64,000 nucleotides of DNA from Welwitschia mirabilis (Eukaryota; Gnetophyta; Gnetopsida; Welwitschiales). Below the pieces are notes generated by a model. The model searched no databases. It was not told the DNA's origin and worked only from the letters and a program-made list of their open reading frames with translations. Below, piece by piece: positions 49,761 through 59,432 of this stretch (position 1 is the stretch's first letter; each line of letters opens with the position of its first letter). The position numbers and the translations under genes were made by a program. The DNA lies in NCBI GenBank assembly GCA_051453625.1, contig JBOZIK010000001.1, positions 293,927,673 to 293,991,672 of the forward strand, given 5' to 3'.

Positions 49761-49979
49761 TAACTAGCTAGTCCTTGGCTTAATAGGATTAATGCTAATT
49801 CAACTTTCAATGAATATATCAAAGCCTTGATAAAAAATGTAAGCAGAAACTTATACTTGATGAAAAATCTAGGGTACTTAAAGCTATATAAAGACTTAAT
49901 AAGAAGAAAATAAAAATAAGTTATCCCTAGTAGAGTCTTTTTAACTCAATCCCCCATGAATTTAGTGTTATAAAAATCT

Positions 49980-50420
49980 TTAAAATTTAAGGATCTAGGA
50001 GTAGCAATGGTGAATGTTACATTAGAGGGAAATAAAAAGATCAGAGATCTTTAATCAATATTAGAGTGAGTGTTAACATCATGCTACTACATATTTGTAA
50101 AAGATTTAGTTTAGAAGATAGAATAGAGCCTACTTAAGCTCTCTTAGAATTAGAGAATACATTTGTTAAGAAATCCTTAAGGATCATCAAAGATTTAGTA
50201 ATCCACCTACTACCTAGTAGATTTGGTTATCATAGTAGTTGAACATAACAGAGGATATTCATTACTTCTAAGATGAACCTTCTATGTAATAACCCACTGC
50301 ATTATTGACACAAGAACTAAGATGATGAAGTATCACCTAAGAAACAAGGGTTTTTAATGTAGTTGATAAAGAACTAGGTAACAAAATGGACATAGAAAAT
50401 AAAAAAAATCAAATTTATTC
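49980..50420 (+). pseudogene. E2 cassette A protease remnant
   Basis: MVNVTLEGNKK at about 50,005-50,040 leads to LINI..SVNIM, the degraded D-x-G-A-S block (Asp changed to Asn). HNRGYSLLL near 50,245-50,275 and a TRTKMMKYHLRNK tail near 50,305-50,350 complete the retropepsin pattern. Inactive. Confidence 0.65.
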
Positions 50421-51240
50421 CTTTAACATCATCCCCTTGAAGAAAAAGGGATGATATTACATGAGTTTATGTTTTATGATGACCCACTTGAGGTTAAGAA
50501 CATAGAATCCTTTAATACATCCAACTTTGGGCATTACGTTTTAGATTAAAATGAAAAAGAAATAGAACCTTTAAATGGTAAGAAAGTCAAATTGTTAAAT
50601 AAAAGCTTACACCTTAAGGAAGACTGTCCACTACATGATTTAGATACTGAAAATTTTAATTTGAATATAAAAAAACTTTCTAATGGACTAAAATATACTT
50701 TTATTTGTAATGACCAAAACAAATCTCTCATAATTAATGGAAATCTTTTCCCTAAATAAGAGTTAGCATTAATATTCCTTTTGACTTCAAAAATTCGTGT
50801 GCTTGTGTGGTATTATAGAAATTTATCTTTTATCCCTCTCTTCCTTAAATTGATTCTATTAAAAATAATTATATACTTTTATGTTTTATTAATTAATGAA
50901 TATTTGGTTTAGGCCTTATTTCTCTAAAAGAATGTAATGTTCTGAGATCATAAAAACAAATCCTTTATTTTTTACATCCTTTTCAATAAAGTATTAAATA
51001 GATTTTAGGATTTAAATAAAATTTATTTTTAGTTTGATTTAGTATTTCCTTTTTGCTCTTATGTGTTTATGATTTTGACTTTTATTTTTAAGAAATAAAT
51101 TAACCTGTGGTTGGATTCTTACCTTTTTGAAAAAGTACATTCTAATGGTTATATTGAGATTTTTGACTTAATCACTAAAGAAATTCTAAAAGTAAATGGA
51201 CGAAGGTTGGAAATATATGAGCAACCTTTTAAATTTTCTC
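50420..51240 (+). pseudogene. Deletion junction: protease-RT linker fused to integrase C-terminus
   Basis: The linker CNDQNKSLIINGNLFPK at about 50,707-50,758 is the segment that in E1 (27,108-27,160) leads into RT. Here it is followed by about 270 bases of AT-rich filler (50,850-51,120) and then directly by EKVHSNGYIEIFDLITKEI (51,131-51,190), VNGRRLEIYEQPFKF, the GPF/Y-like integrase end. RT, RNase H and the integrase core, about 3 kb in E1, are missing. Cassette B has the same fusion (54,540-55,170). Confidence 0.75.
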
Positions 51241-52652
51241 TTAGATTTTTTTTTGAAGGCCATTATAACATTACTTAATTCTATTTCAAACATAACTTAT
51301 GCATTTATTTCCATCACTAGTTTTTTGACTTAGGCATTTTATAGTGGTCAGATTGGATTCACCCAATCTTAAGACATTCACACATCTATGAACTTTAGTT
51401 TAAAGGAAGATGCTTTATTTTTGATGTTTAGGTCTTAGATTATTTAAGGGTGTTCTTTTCTATATTTATCTTATGACTTTACCTTTCTTTTTTGAAGTGT
51501 TTAGTTATGTGAAATTTTTTAATTATGAAAAAAAAAGAGTGAAGTAATACCATCATGTTTTATATTCAAGATAGCTCAAAAATATGGTCACCGTGATGTC
51601 CTACCGCAAGTACACTAGGGCAAATTTTCTTAAAATGAGCCTTTGGCAGTGTAATATGATAGCTATGAGAACTTCACTAGGGGGTTAGTTGGCCATGATC
51701 CTGGGTCCTTACTTCTCTAATTGTGGTTTTACTCCCCTTATCATGGATGGTTATATAATAAAATAATAAAATTATGGAGTCTATGGAATCAATGGTGTTC
51801 CTGGTGGTATCAAAAGTATTGTTTATTTCCTATACTCTTTGTCTTTCTACATGATCATTTTATTTCTTAAGATTTAGATGTTTGTTTTAAGATGTAAGCT
51901 GGTTAGTTCATTTTTGAGTAACTCTTTCATCTTATCATTTATTATTTAAAGTATTTGATTTTTAGCATTGTTATAACCACTACCTCATTGAATGAAATTT
52001 TTTATATATTAAATCATACATTTCAAAATTAAGAGATGTTATGATTTTCTTTATGGGAGTCTACTAGGTTAAAACTTCATGTAGGTAGGTTATCTTTTTT
52101 ATTTTACCATATGTCCATTCTTTTTATTTTCTTTTGCTATTTCGTTAGTTGTTTCAAAGTCATTTCTATATTTTCTTATCATTGTAGAACCTTAACATTT
52201 AATGCTTTCCTTACCTAGTTTTTAATAAAAAGTTGATTTTTTGCTTAAATAAATTTTCTTAATAATTTTATGATGGTTATTTTCAATCTTTTGAAGTTGT
52301 AAATACTACTCTTAATCTTTTTTGTAATAGAATATTTATTGGACACTCATGGATTTGCCTCATCCTACTTAGTACATTTTTATTATTCACTCTTTCCATT
52401 CTTATCAGAATAATTTGATATTTCTATACTTAGCTTTGTACTTAATTTAGAAAGTTATCCAAATTCAAAAATACCCATTATTTGCCTTATCACTCCCATC
52501 TACTTTCTTTTCTTTATTAGCTAGAACAAAATGTATTGTTTTTCTCAAGGAAGGTAACACCCATTTGTATAGCTAATTTTCATAAAATTTTTAATTTATT
52601 TTAGACCTTTCATGAGATGTAATTTTTAAATTTATACTCTATACACATGATG
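51240..52652 (+). other. E2 cassette A 3' region
   Basis: Non-coding; corresponds to 55,170-56,816 (cassette B) and, in its latter half, to 57,490-58,240. It includes the conserved block at 51,540-51,870. It stops at a gap within the sequence that in the third copy continues to the 3' LTR (ATGCATTACAAATTATT area). Confidence 0.65.
51540..51870 (+). repeat. Conserved non-coding block after integrase, copy 2
   Basis: Contains TGGTCACCGTGATGTCCTACC, CTAGGGCAAATTTTCTT, ATGATAGCTATGAGAA and CCCCTTATCATGGA, all with counterparts at 30,890-31,210 and 55,560-55,890. Confidence 0.7.
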
Positions 52653-52752
52653 NNNNNNNNNNNNNNNNNNNNNNNNNNNNNNNNNNNNNNNNNNNNNNNN
52701 NNNNNNNNNNNNNNNNNNNNNNNNNNNNNNNNNNNNNNNNNNNNNNNNNNNN
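52653..52752. other. Assembly gap (100 N) at the cassette A/B junction
   Basis: Run of exactly 100 N, so the true distance is unknown. Sequence before it is late cassette A, after it mid-gag of cassette B. Confidence 0.99.
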
Positions 52753-53560
52753 TGTAAAACTTATGAAACTAATATTATAAAATTCTTGTAAAATATTAGA
52801 AAAACTTGTGAATATTAGTTAAACTTGGCTAATAAAAAAAGAATATTGTATCTTAGACAAACTTATTAAAGATTTAAAAAAGGTTAAATAAGAAAAATAG
52901 GTAGAATACAAGCCTATAAATATAATGAGAGACTTTACAATAACCTTGGAGAACTGTACTAAAATGATTTTAGATTCCAAATCTGCAACTAAGAGAAATG
53001 TTATGCTAACTTGTGACTTATGTGAGGATAGTTATCACATTACCAAGGATTGTCCACTCTTATCAACATACAAAACGAAAATACATGAAGAAGTATATAC
53101 CTTTAATCAAATATTTTCAAATTTTAGAAATTAAATTAGGCACAACTTAAATTGAATATACATTTTTAAAACAACTCTCAACCTTTTAAAAACTAATTCA
53201 AAAACTCAAACTTTAAACCAAGTCCATTAAATTTTTAACATCAAGATGATTCTCTTAAAAACCCTATTGTTAACCATATGAAATTATAAGAAAAACAAAA
53301 TTATAATATTAGAAACTTAGTAAATGTTCTCAACAAACCATGATCACAAATCAAATACCTCAAGGAACATTAGCAATACAATCTTTATCAAACCCCAATG
53401 AAATAAGAAAAGATTGTAAGGTTATAACATGAAGTGGTCAAGAAACAAATCCTCCTCTTTGTGAAGAATTAATCTTCCAAAATAACATTAGAAATGATAA
53501 AGAATAAAAGGAAATTATAATATTAAAAGATTATAACTTCCCTTCTCTTAGTAAAATAAA
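52753..53560 (+). pseudogene. E2 cassette B gag C-terminal remnant
   Basis: Begins in mid-gag after the gap; corresponds to cassette A from about 48,940. The zinc knuckle at 53,009-53,062, CDLCEDSYHITKDCPLL, keeps all CX2CX4HX4C ligands, unlike E1 and cassette A. The frame 52,925-53,134 is open. The missing N-terminal half is presumably in the gap or was never present. Confidence 0.75.
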
Positions 53561-53829
53561 AAGAAAAAATCTTCACATTAATCATAAAAGCAACTAGCTA
53601 CTCCTTTGCTTGATAGGCTTAATAATAATTTAACTTTTAATGAACATCTTAAAGCTTTGATGAAAAATGTAAGTATAAACTTACCCTTTTGGAAAATTTT
53701 ATAGCAAAATCTAAGGTATTCAAAACTATGGAAAGACTTAACAAAAAGAAAACAAAAATGAGTTATTCTTAGCAAAGTCTTTCTAGCACAATTCCTCATG
53801 AATTTAGTATTACAAGAATCTTCTAAATT

Positions 53830-54200
53830 AAAGATCCAGGAGTAGTAATGGTAAATATTAGAGGGAAACAAAAAAATCAAGAGAGCTTTAATTGACATTA
53901 GAACTAGTTTTAATGTCATGTCTAGTTTAGAGGGTAAAACAGGGCCTACTCAGATTCTCTTAGAGTTAGCAAAAACCTTGGTTTAAAAAACCCTTAGGGG
54001 TTTAGTAATCCAAATTAAAGACATCTACTATCTAATAAATTTAATTATCATAGGAGTTAAACACGACAGAAGATACCCATTACTTCTAAGACAAGCCTTA
54101 TGTGCAATAGCCCACTGCATCATTGATACCAGGACAGAAATGATGAAGTGTTACCTAGGAAATAAAACATTTAAATTAGAGTTTTTGATGTAGCTAAGAA
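53830..54200 (+). pseudogene. E2 cassette B protease remnant
   Basis: ALIDIRTSFNVM near 53,885-53,922 is the active-site block with the catalytic Asp present but the Gly of D-x-G changed to Arg. It continues with a degraded HDRRYPLLL segment (54,062-54,090) and TRTEMMKCYLGNK (54,128-54,170). Truncated before RT as in cassette A. Confidence 0.68.
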
Positions 54201-55170
54201 ATATCTTAGTAATGAAGAGGACTTAAAAGATAAAATCAAATCAACTTTATTTTGTTAACATCATTCCCTTACAGAAAGAAAGCTAACATTGCATGAGGTT
54301 ATGCTTTATGATAACTCAATTGAGATTAATAACTTAGAAGCCATTGATAAATCCAACTTTAAGAATGAAAAAAATAAAACCCTTAAATTATAAGGTAGTC
54401 TAGCTATATAATGAAAACTTACACCTTGAGAGAGGCTGTCTACTACATAAGCCATAAATTGAACATTATAATTTAAATTTGAATATGAAAAATCTTTCAA
54501 GTGAACTAGAACATGTTTTTCTTTGNNNNNNNNNNACATAACTCTTATAGTCAATGAAAATTTTTTATCAGATTCAACATTAATCTCCCCTTTAACTTTC
54601 AAAATTCATGCTTTCATGTGGTTTCATAAAGCTCTATTTACTATTCCTCTCTTCTCCAATTGATTCTACTTAAAAAAGATTACATACCTTTAATGTTTTA
54701 TCAATTGGTGAATATTTGGTTTGAAACTTGTTTCTCTAAAAGAATGTAATATAAAACAAATCCTTCATTTTTTCTTTATTTTTAATAAAAGTATTAGACA
54801 GATCTTAGAATTTGAATAAAATTTTTTGGCTTTGATGTTTCTTTTTATTTTTATGATGTTGACTGTGATTTTATTTTTAATTTTCTATTTGTGTCATCCC
54901 TTCTATCATCCCTATGATAGTCAAATTGATAGTCTCTATTTTTCTTCAGTTTCTACTAGATTTGTATTTTTTTTTTTGCTTTCTATTTTTGTCATCTTCT
55001 CTGTCATATAGATAATGAGAAGGATGACTCTTAGTTATTTTTTATTTAATTTTTATTATTTTAAGAAAATACATTCTAATGACTCTATTCAAATTTTTGA
55101 CTTAATTACTTAAAAATTTTAGAAATTTAATGGGCAAAGACAAAAATGTATGAGTGACCGTTTGAATTTG
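54200..55170 (+). pseudogene. E2 cassette B linker-integrase fusion
   Basis: Same deletion architecture as 50,420-51,240: protease-RT linker (TLIVNENFL near 54,537), AT-rich filler (54,650-55,060), then the integrase GPF/Y-like end (NDSIQIFDLIT near 55,078-55,115). The filler is longer than in cassette A because two semi-palindromic modules (54,893-54,933 and 54,991-55,028) are present only here. A 10-N gap lies at 54,526-54,535. Confidence 0.68.
54526..54535. other. Assembly gap (10 N)
   Basis: Run of 10 N. Confidence 0.99.
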
Positions 55171-55233
55171 TTCTTATCTTTTTTTTTGGAGGGAATTATA
55201 GCATCACTTGATCATCTTTCAAACATAACCTAT

Positions 55234-55330
55234 GTATTTATTTCCATGACTAGTATTTTGACTTGAGCATTTTATAGTGGAAAGTATTTATTTCCATGAC
55301 TAGTCTTTTGACTTGAGCATTTTATAGTGG
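55234..55330 (+). repeat. 50-bp tandem duplication
   Basis: Two units (55,234-55,280 and 55,284-55,330), each from GTATTTATTTCCATGACTAG to TTTTATAGTGG, with a single difference in the 47 aligned bases. Much younger than the surrounding repeats. Confidence 0.85.
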
Positions 55331-55559
55331 TAAGATTGGATTCACCTAATATTAATACATTAAGACATCTATGAACTTAATTTTAAAGGAAGCTTCTTTA
55401 TTTTTGATATTTTTCTCAAATGATGAAAAGATCCTAGATTGTTTAAGAGTGTTCTTTTTTATCTTTATATTATGACTTTACCTTTGTCTTTTGAAGTATT
55501 TGCTCATGTGGAATGTTTTCCCAATAAAAAAAAGTTTTAAAAAAAATAAAAACAAAAAA

Positions 55560-55890
55560 AGTAGAATAAGACCATGATGTTTTATTTGATATAGTTCAAA
55601 AATACGATTACCATAATGTCCTACCACAAGTACGTTGAGGCAAATTTTTTTGAGAGGAGCCTTTGGTAGTGTAATATGATAGCTATGGAAATTCCACTAG
55701 GAGGTCAGTTGGTTATGATTTACAAGTTCTTACTTCTCATCTTATGGTTTCACTCTCCTCATCATGGATAATTAAAAAATAATAAAAATGTTAATGCTCT
55801 AGGATCTGTGGTATTCCTAGTATCATCAAAAGCATTGCTTATTTCCTATACTCTTCGTCTTTATACATGATCATTTCATTTCTTAAGATT
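55560..55890 (+). repeat. Conserved non-coding block after integrase, copy 3
   Basis: Counterpart of 51,540-51,870 and 30,890-31,210, with GATTACCATAATGTCCTACC, GATAGCTATGGAAATTCC and CTCATCATGGATA in the same order. Confidence 0.7.
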
Positions 55891-56433
55891 CAAGTATTTG
55901 CTTTAAGACGTAAGAAAATGAGTTCATTTTTAAGTATCTCTTTGATCTTATCACTCATTATTTAAAGCATTTCATTTTTAGCATTATCATAATCACTGCC
56001 TCATCAAATGGAATTTTTATACATTAATGTATGCATTTTAAATTAAGTAATGTTATTATTTTTTTATGGGGATCTACTAGGCTAAAATTTTAGGTCGGTA
56101 AGATATCTTATTTATGTTACCTTATGTTCTTTTTTTTTTTTTTTTTGTTTGGTTAGTTGTTTCAAAGTCATTTTCATATTTTGTTATCATTTTAGGATCT
56201 TAATATTTAATGTTTTTCTTAATTAGTTTTCAATAAAGAATTAATTTCTTGCTTAGATAAATAATTTTATGATGTTTATTTCCATATTTTGAAGTTTTCA
56301 ATTCTATTTATAATCATTTTATGATGGAACAGCTTCATTGTTCACTCTTTCTTTGCTTATCAGAATATGTTATACATCAATATTTTTCAAAATTTAACAT
56401 TTCTTTACCTAGCTTTGCACTTAATTTTAAATT

Positions 56434-56638
56434 CTATCCAAATTCAAAAACTTCCATCCTCTACCTTCTCATTCTCATCTACTTTNNNNNNNNNNNNNNN
56501 NNNNNNNNNNNNNNNNNNNNNNNNNNNNNNNNNNNNNNNNNNNNNNNNNNNNNNNNNNNNNNNNNNNNNNNNNNNNNNNNNNNNNGCTATCCAAATTCAA
56601 AAACTTCCATCCTCTACCTTCTCATTCTCATCTACTTT
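56434..56638. other. 100-N gap flanked by the same 52 bases on both sides
   Basis: 56,434-56,485 and 56,587-56,638 are identical (CTATCCAAATTC ... TCATCTACTTT), separated by 100 N (56,486-56,585). In a region of old, diverged repeats, exact identity next to a gap points to two contig ends that were not merged, not to a biological duplication. Confidence 0.9.
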
Positions 56639-56816
56639 ATTTGATTTCTTAACTAATATAGGATGTATTATGTTTCTTGGTGGGGGGTTGGGGTGGGGAG
56701 GGGGTTGGACCTATTTTCATAACTAATTTTCATAAACTTTTCAAGATATTTTAAAGCTTTCATAAGCCCTAGTTTTAAAATTTTTACTCAATAAACATTA
56801 TGCATTACAAATTATT

Positions 56817-56916
56817 NNNNNNNNNNNNNNNNNNNNNNNNNNNNNNNNNNNNNNNNNNNNNNNNNNNNNNNNNNNNNNNNNNNNNNNNNNNNNNNNNNNN
56901 NNNNNNNNNNNNNNNN
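56817..56916. other. Assembly gap (100 N)
   Basis: Run of exactly 100 N at the end of cassette B. Confidence 0.99.
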
Positions 56917-57460
56917 CGGAGCTTAATCTATGTCCTTTAGGGTAAAACATAAGTGTTTCCAGTAAAAAACATAGTCTGTTTGATAATTTTCCAATGTTTT
57001 GATTTACTATTTCAAATTCTTATTTTCTTGAAAAATGTAAAAAATCTTAAATGTAACTTCTAAAATGTTGTTTCATGGATCTGAGGTTAATCTGTACCTT
57101 TTCAAATAAAAATGGAATGTTTTTAATCAAAAACACATTCTATTTTATAATTTGCAAATGTTTTAAATTACTAGTGCCATTTAATGAATGAATAACATTT
57201 AATAGTATAAATAACTTACGTAATTTTATTTAATGATTAAATTAAAATGTAACTTATATGATTATATAAGACTACATTAAGACTTTTAGCTTTTGATTTA
57301 ACTATATAGAGAGGTTTTATATTTGAATACCAGAGCAAGTTTAATTTTTCAACAATAAAATTTTTAGGCCCTTACATTTTGGTATCAGAGCTTCAAAGCA
57401 AGTTTTAAAATGATAGAAGTTTGAGTCATTACATTTTAGTATCAGAGCATCAAGTGTATG
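56917..57460 (+). mobile_element. LTR fragment of another retrotransposon with initiator-Met-tRNA primer sites
   Basis: Unrelated to E1/E2. The segment ends CCCTTACATT and is followed by TGGTATCAGAGC (57,380-57,391), the classic plant initiator-Met-tRNA primer site. A second version, TAGTATCAGAGC, occurs at 57,437-57,448 after a 57-base repeat of CATTACATTTTRGTATCAGAGC. An internal repeat is also visible in the LTR part (TTTTAATCAAAAACA versus CCAGTAAAAAACA). The left side is missing in the gap. Probably a solo or truncated element inserted in E2, or sequence misplaced across the gap. Confidence 0.65.
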
Positions 57461-57489
57461 AAGATTTTCAACTATAGAATATTTGGGAT

Positions 57490-58350
57490 AGTAGGTGAGT
57501 TTATTTTTTAGCAATTCTTTACTCTGATCATTTATTGTTTAAAACATTTTATTTCTAGCATCATTAGAACCATTACCTTATCAAATGGAATTTTTTAATA
57601 CATCAAGTTATGCATTTTAAAAATTAAGTAATGTTGTGATTTCTTTCATGGAAGTTTGCTGGTTTAAAATTTTTAGTAAGTTAGCTATCTTTTGTTTATG
57701 TTACCATCTGTCCATTTTTTTTTTTTTTTGTTTCCTTTGTTTGTTTGATTAGTTATTTCAAAGTCATCATTGTATTTTCTTATCTTTTTAGGATTTAACA
57801 TTAACAAAATGCTTTTCTTGCCTAGTCTTCAATAAAGAATTGGTGTCTTGCTTAGATGAATTTTCTTAATAATTATATGATATTAATTTTTTAGTCTTTT
57901 AAAGTTGTAAATGCTGATCTTAATCATTTGGTAATGAAAAAGTTTTCTTCACTTGTTAGAATATTTCATAAATCTACATTTTTCAATTTTAACATTTCTT
58001 TACTCAGTTTCACACTTAATTTAGTAAGTTGGCCAACATTCTAAAAATACCCCTCATCTGTCTACTCACTCTTATCTATTTTCTTTGCTTTATTATCTAA
58101 TACATGATATATTATTTTTATTGGGAGGGCGAGACCCATTTTTATGGCTCATTTTTAAATTTTTAATTTATTTTAGAGCTTTCATAAAATATAATTTAAA
58201 ATTTTTACTCCATAAAAATTATGCATTACAAATTATTTTATTATGTGATGTATTATATAAGACTATTTTATAATTTCTAGATTGAGTTTTTCTTGAATTA
58301 GCTTGCATTTGTGGTTCTCCACCTAGTTTTTATTAGGAACTGATAAAAGC
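57490..58350 (+). other. E2 third, partial copy of the 3' region
   Basis: Matches 51,900-52,640 and 55,900-56,816 (TGCATTTTAAA.ATTAAGTAATGTT, TTATTTCAAAGTCAT, TCAATAAAGAATT in order) and continues beyond them to the polypurine tract. Non-coding; the short frame 58,085-58,273 is chance. Confidence 0.7.
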
Positions 58351-58364
58351 TAAGTGGGGGGCTA
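58351..58364 (+). promoter_or_regulatory. E2 polypurine tract
   Basis: TAAGTGGGGGGCTA immediately before the LTR start TGATGCACTACC; a well-preserved second-strand priming site. Confidence 0.8.
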
Positions 58365-59432
58365 TGATGCACTACCAATGTATGGTTATTTGATGGGTTT
58401 TATGAGATTTTCTACAAAATATTTGCATAGGTTTAGATGCAATTCTAAGGATTTTGGAGAAATGGTGGAAGATTTTAGAAATGTGTAATTCTTAGAATAA
58501 TTTGAGGCATTTACAAAACATTTTAATGCACATGACTTTGAAGGAATATTACTAATGGAAAAGGCTAGTTTCTCCTCTCTGCAATAAATAAAGAATATCA
58601 TTGTCTCCTCTATCATTCCAATAATAGGTAGGATAACAATACATTTGCATGCTGATGTGGATTACTAAGTCATCTGTTAAGTTATATTTTGTAAAGAGTT
58701 TTCATATCCTATGTCATCCAGAAAATAGTCAGGATGACACTGTAACTAACTCTGATAGCTAACATTAATCATTTTCTTCATTTCTTTTCTATAATGGAGC
58801 ACATTTTGGGGTGCCTTTTATTATCATTTTCTACTGCATAATCCTATAAATAGGACTTCCTTTTGACTCTTCTCTTCATTTTCAATGCACCAGAAATTCT
58901 CATAACAGGAGATTAAAGGGTAAAAGATCCATCTTGAGAGTTATATAAAGACATTCCCTTAGTGGAGGGTTTTGAATCTTTCATTGAGACTTAGCTATAG
59001 ATGTGTAGTTTCTTTTAATACAAAAACTCTATTTTCATTATTGCATTTAGCTTTACCATATGTCCCTTATAGTTTATGTTGCCCTTGATCTGGTGACAAT
59101 TTCATTAGTGATACAGATCATAAGGGCAACCTTTATTAAGGATGAAATAAAGTAGTTTAGTTTCATTTTACATTACAATTATTTAGTTGCATTTTGTATT
59201 TGCATCAGATCTTTTATTTCCTACATTGTTTTATTAATTTTGGTTACTTTTACTTTATTAAAAATTAATCCTTACTCTTCTCTCATAAGCCTTCAATGAG
59301 ATACAATATTTGAGTTCACTTCCATTCATTTTAGTGTATTGTATTATGCAAGATATTTATTTTATTTGTAAATGGTAGAATCTTTTTGAGTATAAAATTT
59401 TGTAAACTTTTGCACAAGTACATACTACAACA
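58365..59432 (+). repeat. E2 3' LTR (1,068 bp)
   Basis: Starts TGATGCACTACCAATGTATG and ends TACTACAACA; partner of 46,645-47,672. TATAAATA at 58,845-58,852 is conserved. Followed by ATAAT (59,433-59,437) and then the second part of the X LTR. Confidence 0.9.
58845..58852 (+). promoter_or_regulatory. TATA box of the E2 3' LTR
   Basis: TATAAATA, same position as 47,087-47,094 in the partner LTR. Confidence 0.6.

Larger units (their letters stand above)
55170..56816 (+). other. E2 cassette B 3' region
   Basis: Non-coding copy of the cassette A 3' region, with the conserved block at 55,560-55,890, a fresh 50-bp tandem duplication at 55,234-55,330 and a G-run (GGTGGGGGGTTGGGG) near 56,681 that the other copies lack or have shorter. 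Interrupted by a 100-N gap flanked by identical 52-base sequence. Confidence 0.65.
46645..59432 (+). mobile_element. E2: non-autonomous Athila-like element with tandem gag-PR cassettes
   Basis: 12.8 kb between LTRs 46,645-47,672 and 58,365-59,432, inserted in the 3' LTR of X (target duplication ATAAG/ATAAT). It has a tRNA-Asp-type primer site and a clean polypurine tract. The inside consists of cassette A (gag, PR, integrase tail, 3' region; 48,140-52,652), cassette B (from mid-gag through the same order; 52,753-56,816) and a partial third 3' region (57,490-58,364). RT, RNase H and the integrase core are absent from both cassettes with a similar junction. Cassette joins fall at 100-N gaps, and a foreign LTR fragment lies between B and the third part. 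Confidence 0.8.

Noticed and set aside
53578-53919. Minus-strand frame of 113 codons
   Set aside because: Antisense to the cassette B gag-PR region of E2; no recognisable domain.
57370-57460. Primer site first taken as belonging to E2
   Set aside because: E2's own primer site is the tRNA-Asp-type sequence at 47,676, directly after its 5' LTR; the initiator-Met type here belongs to another element.
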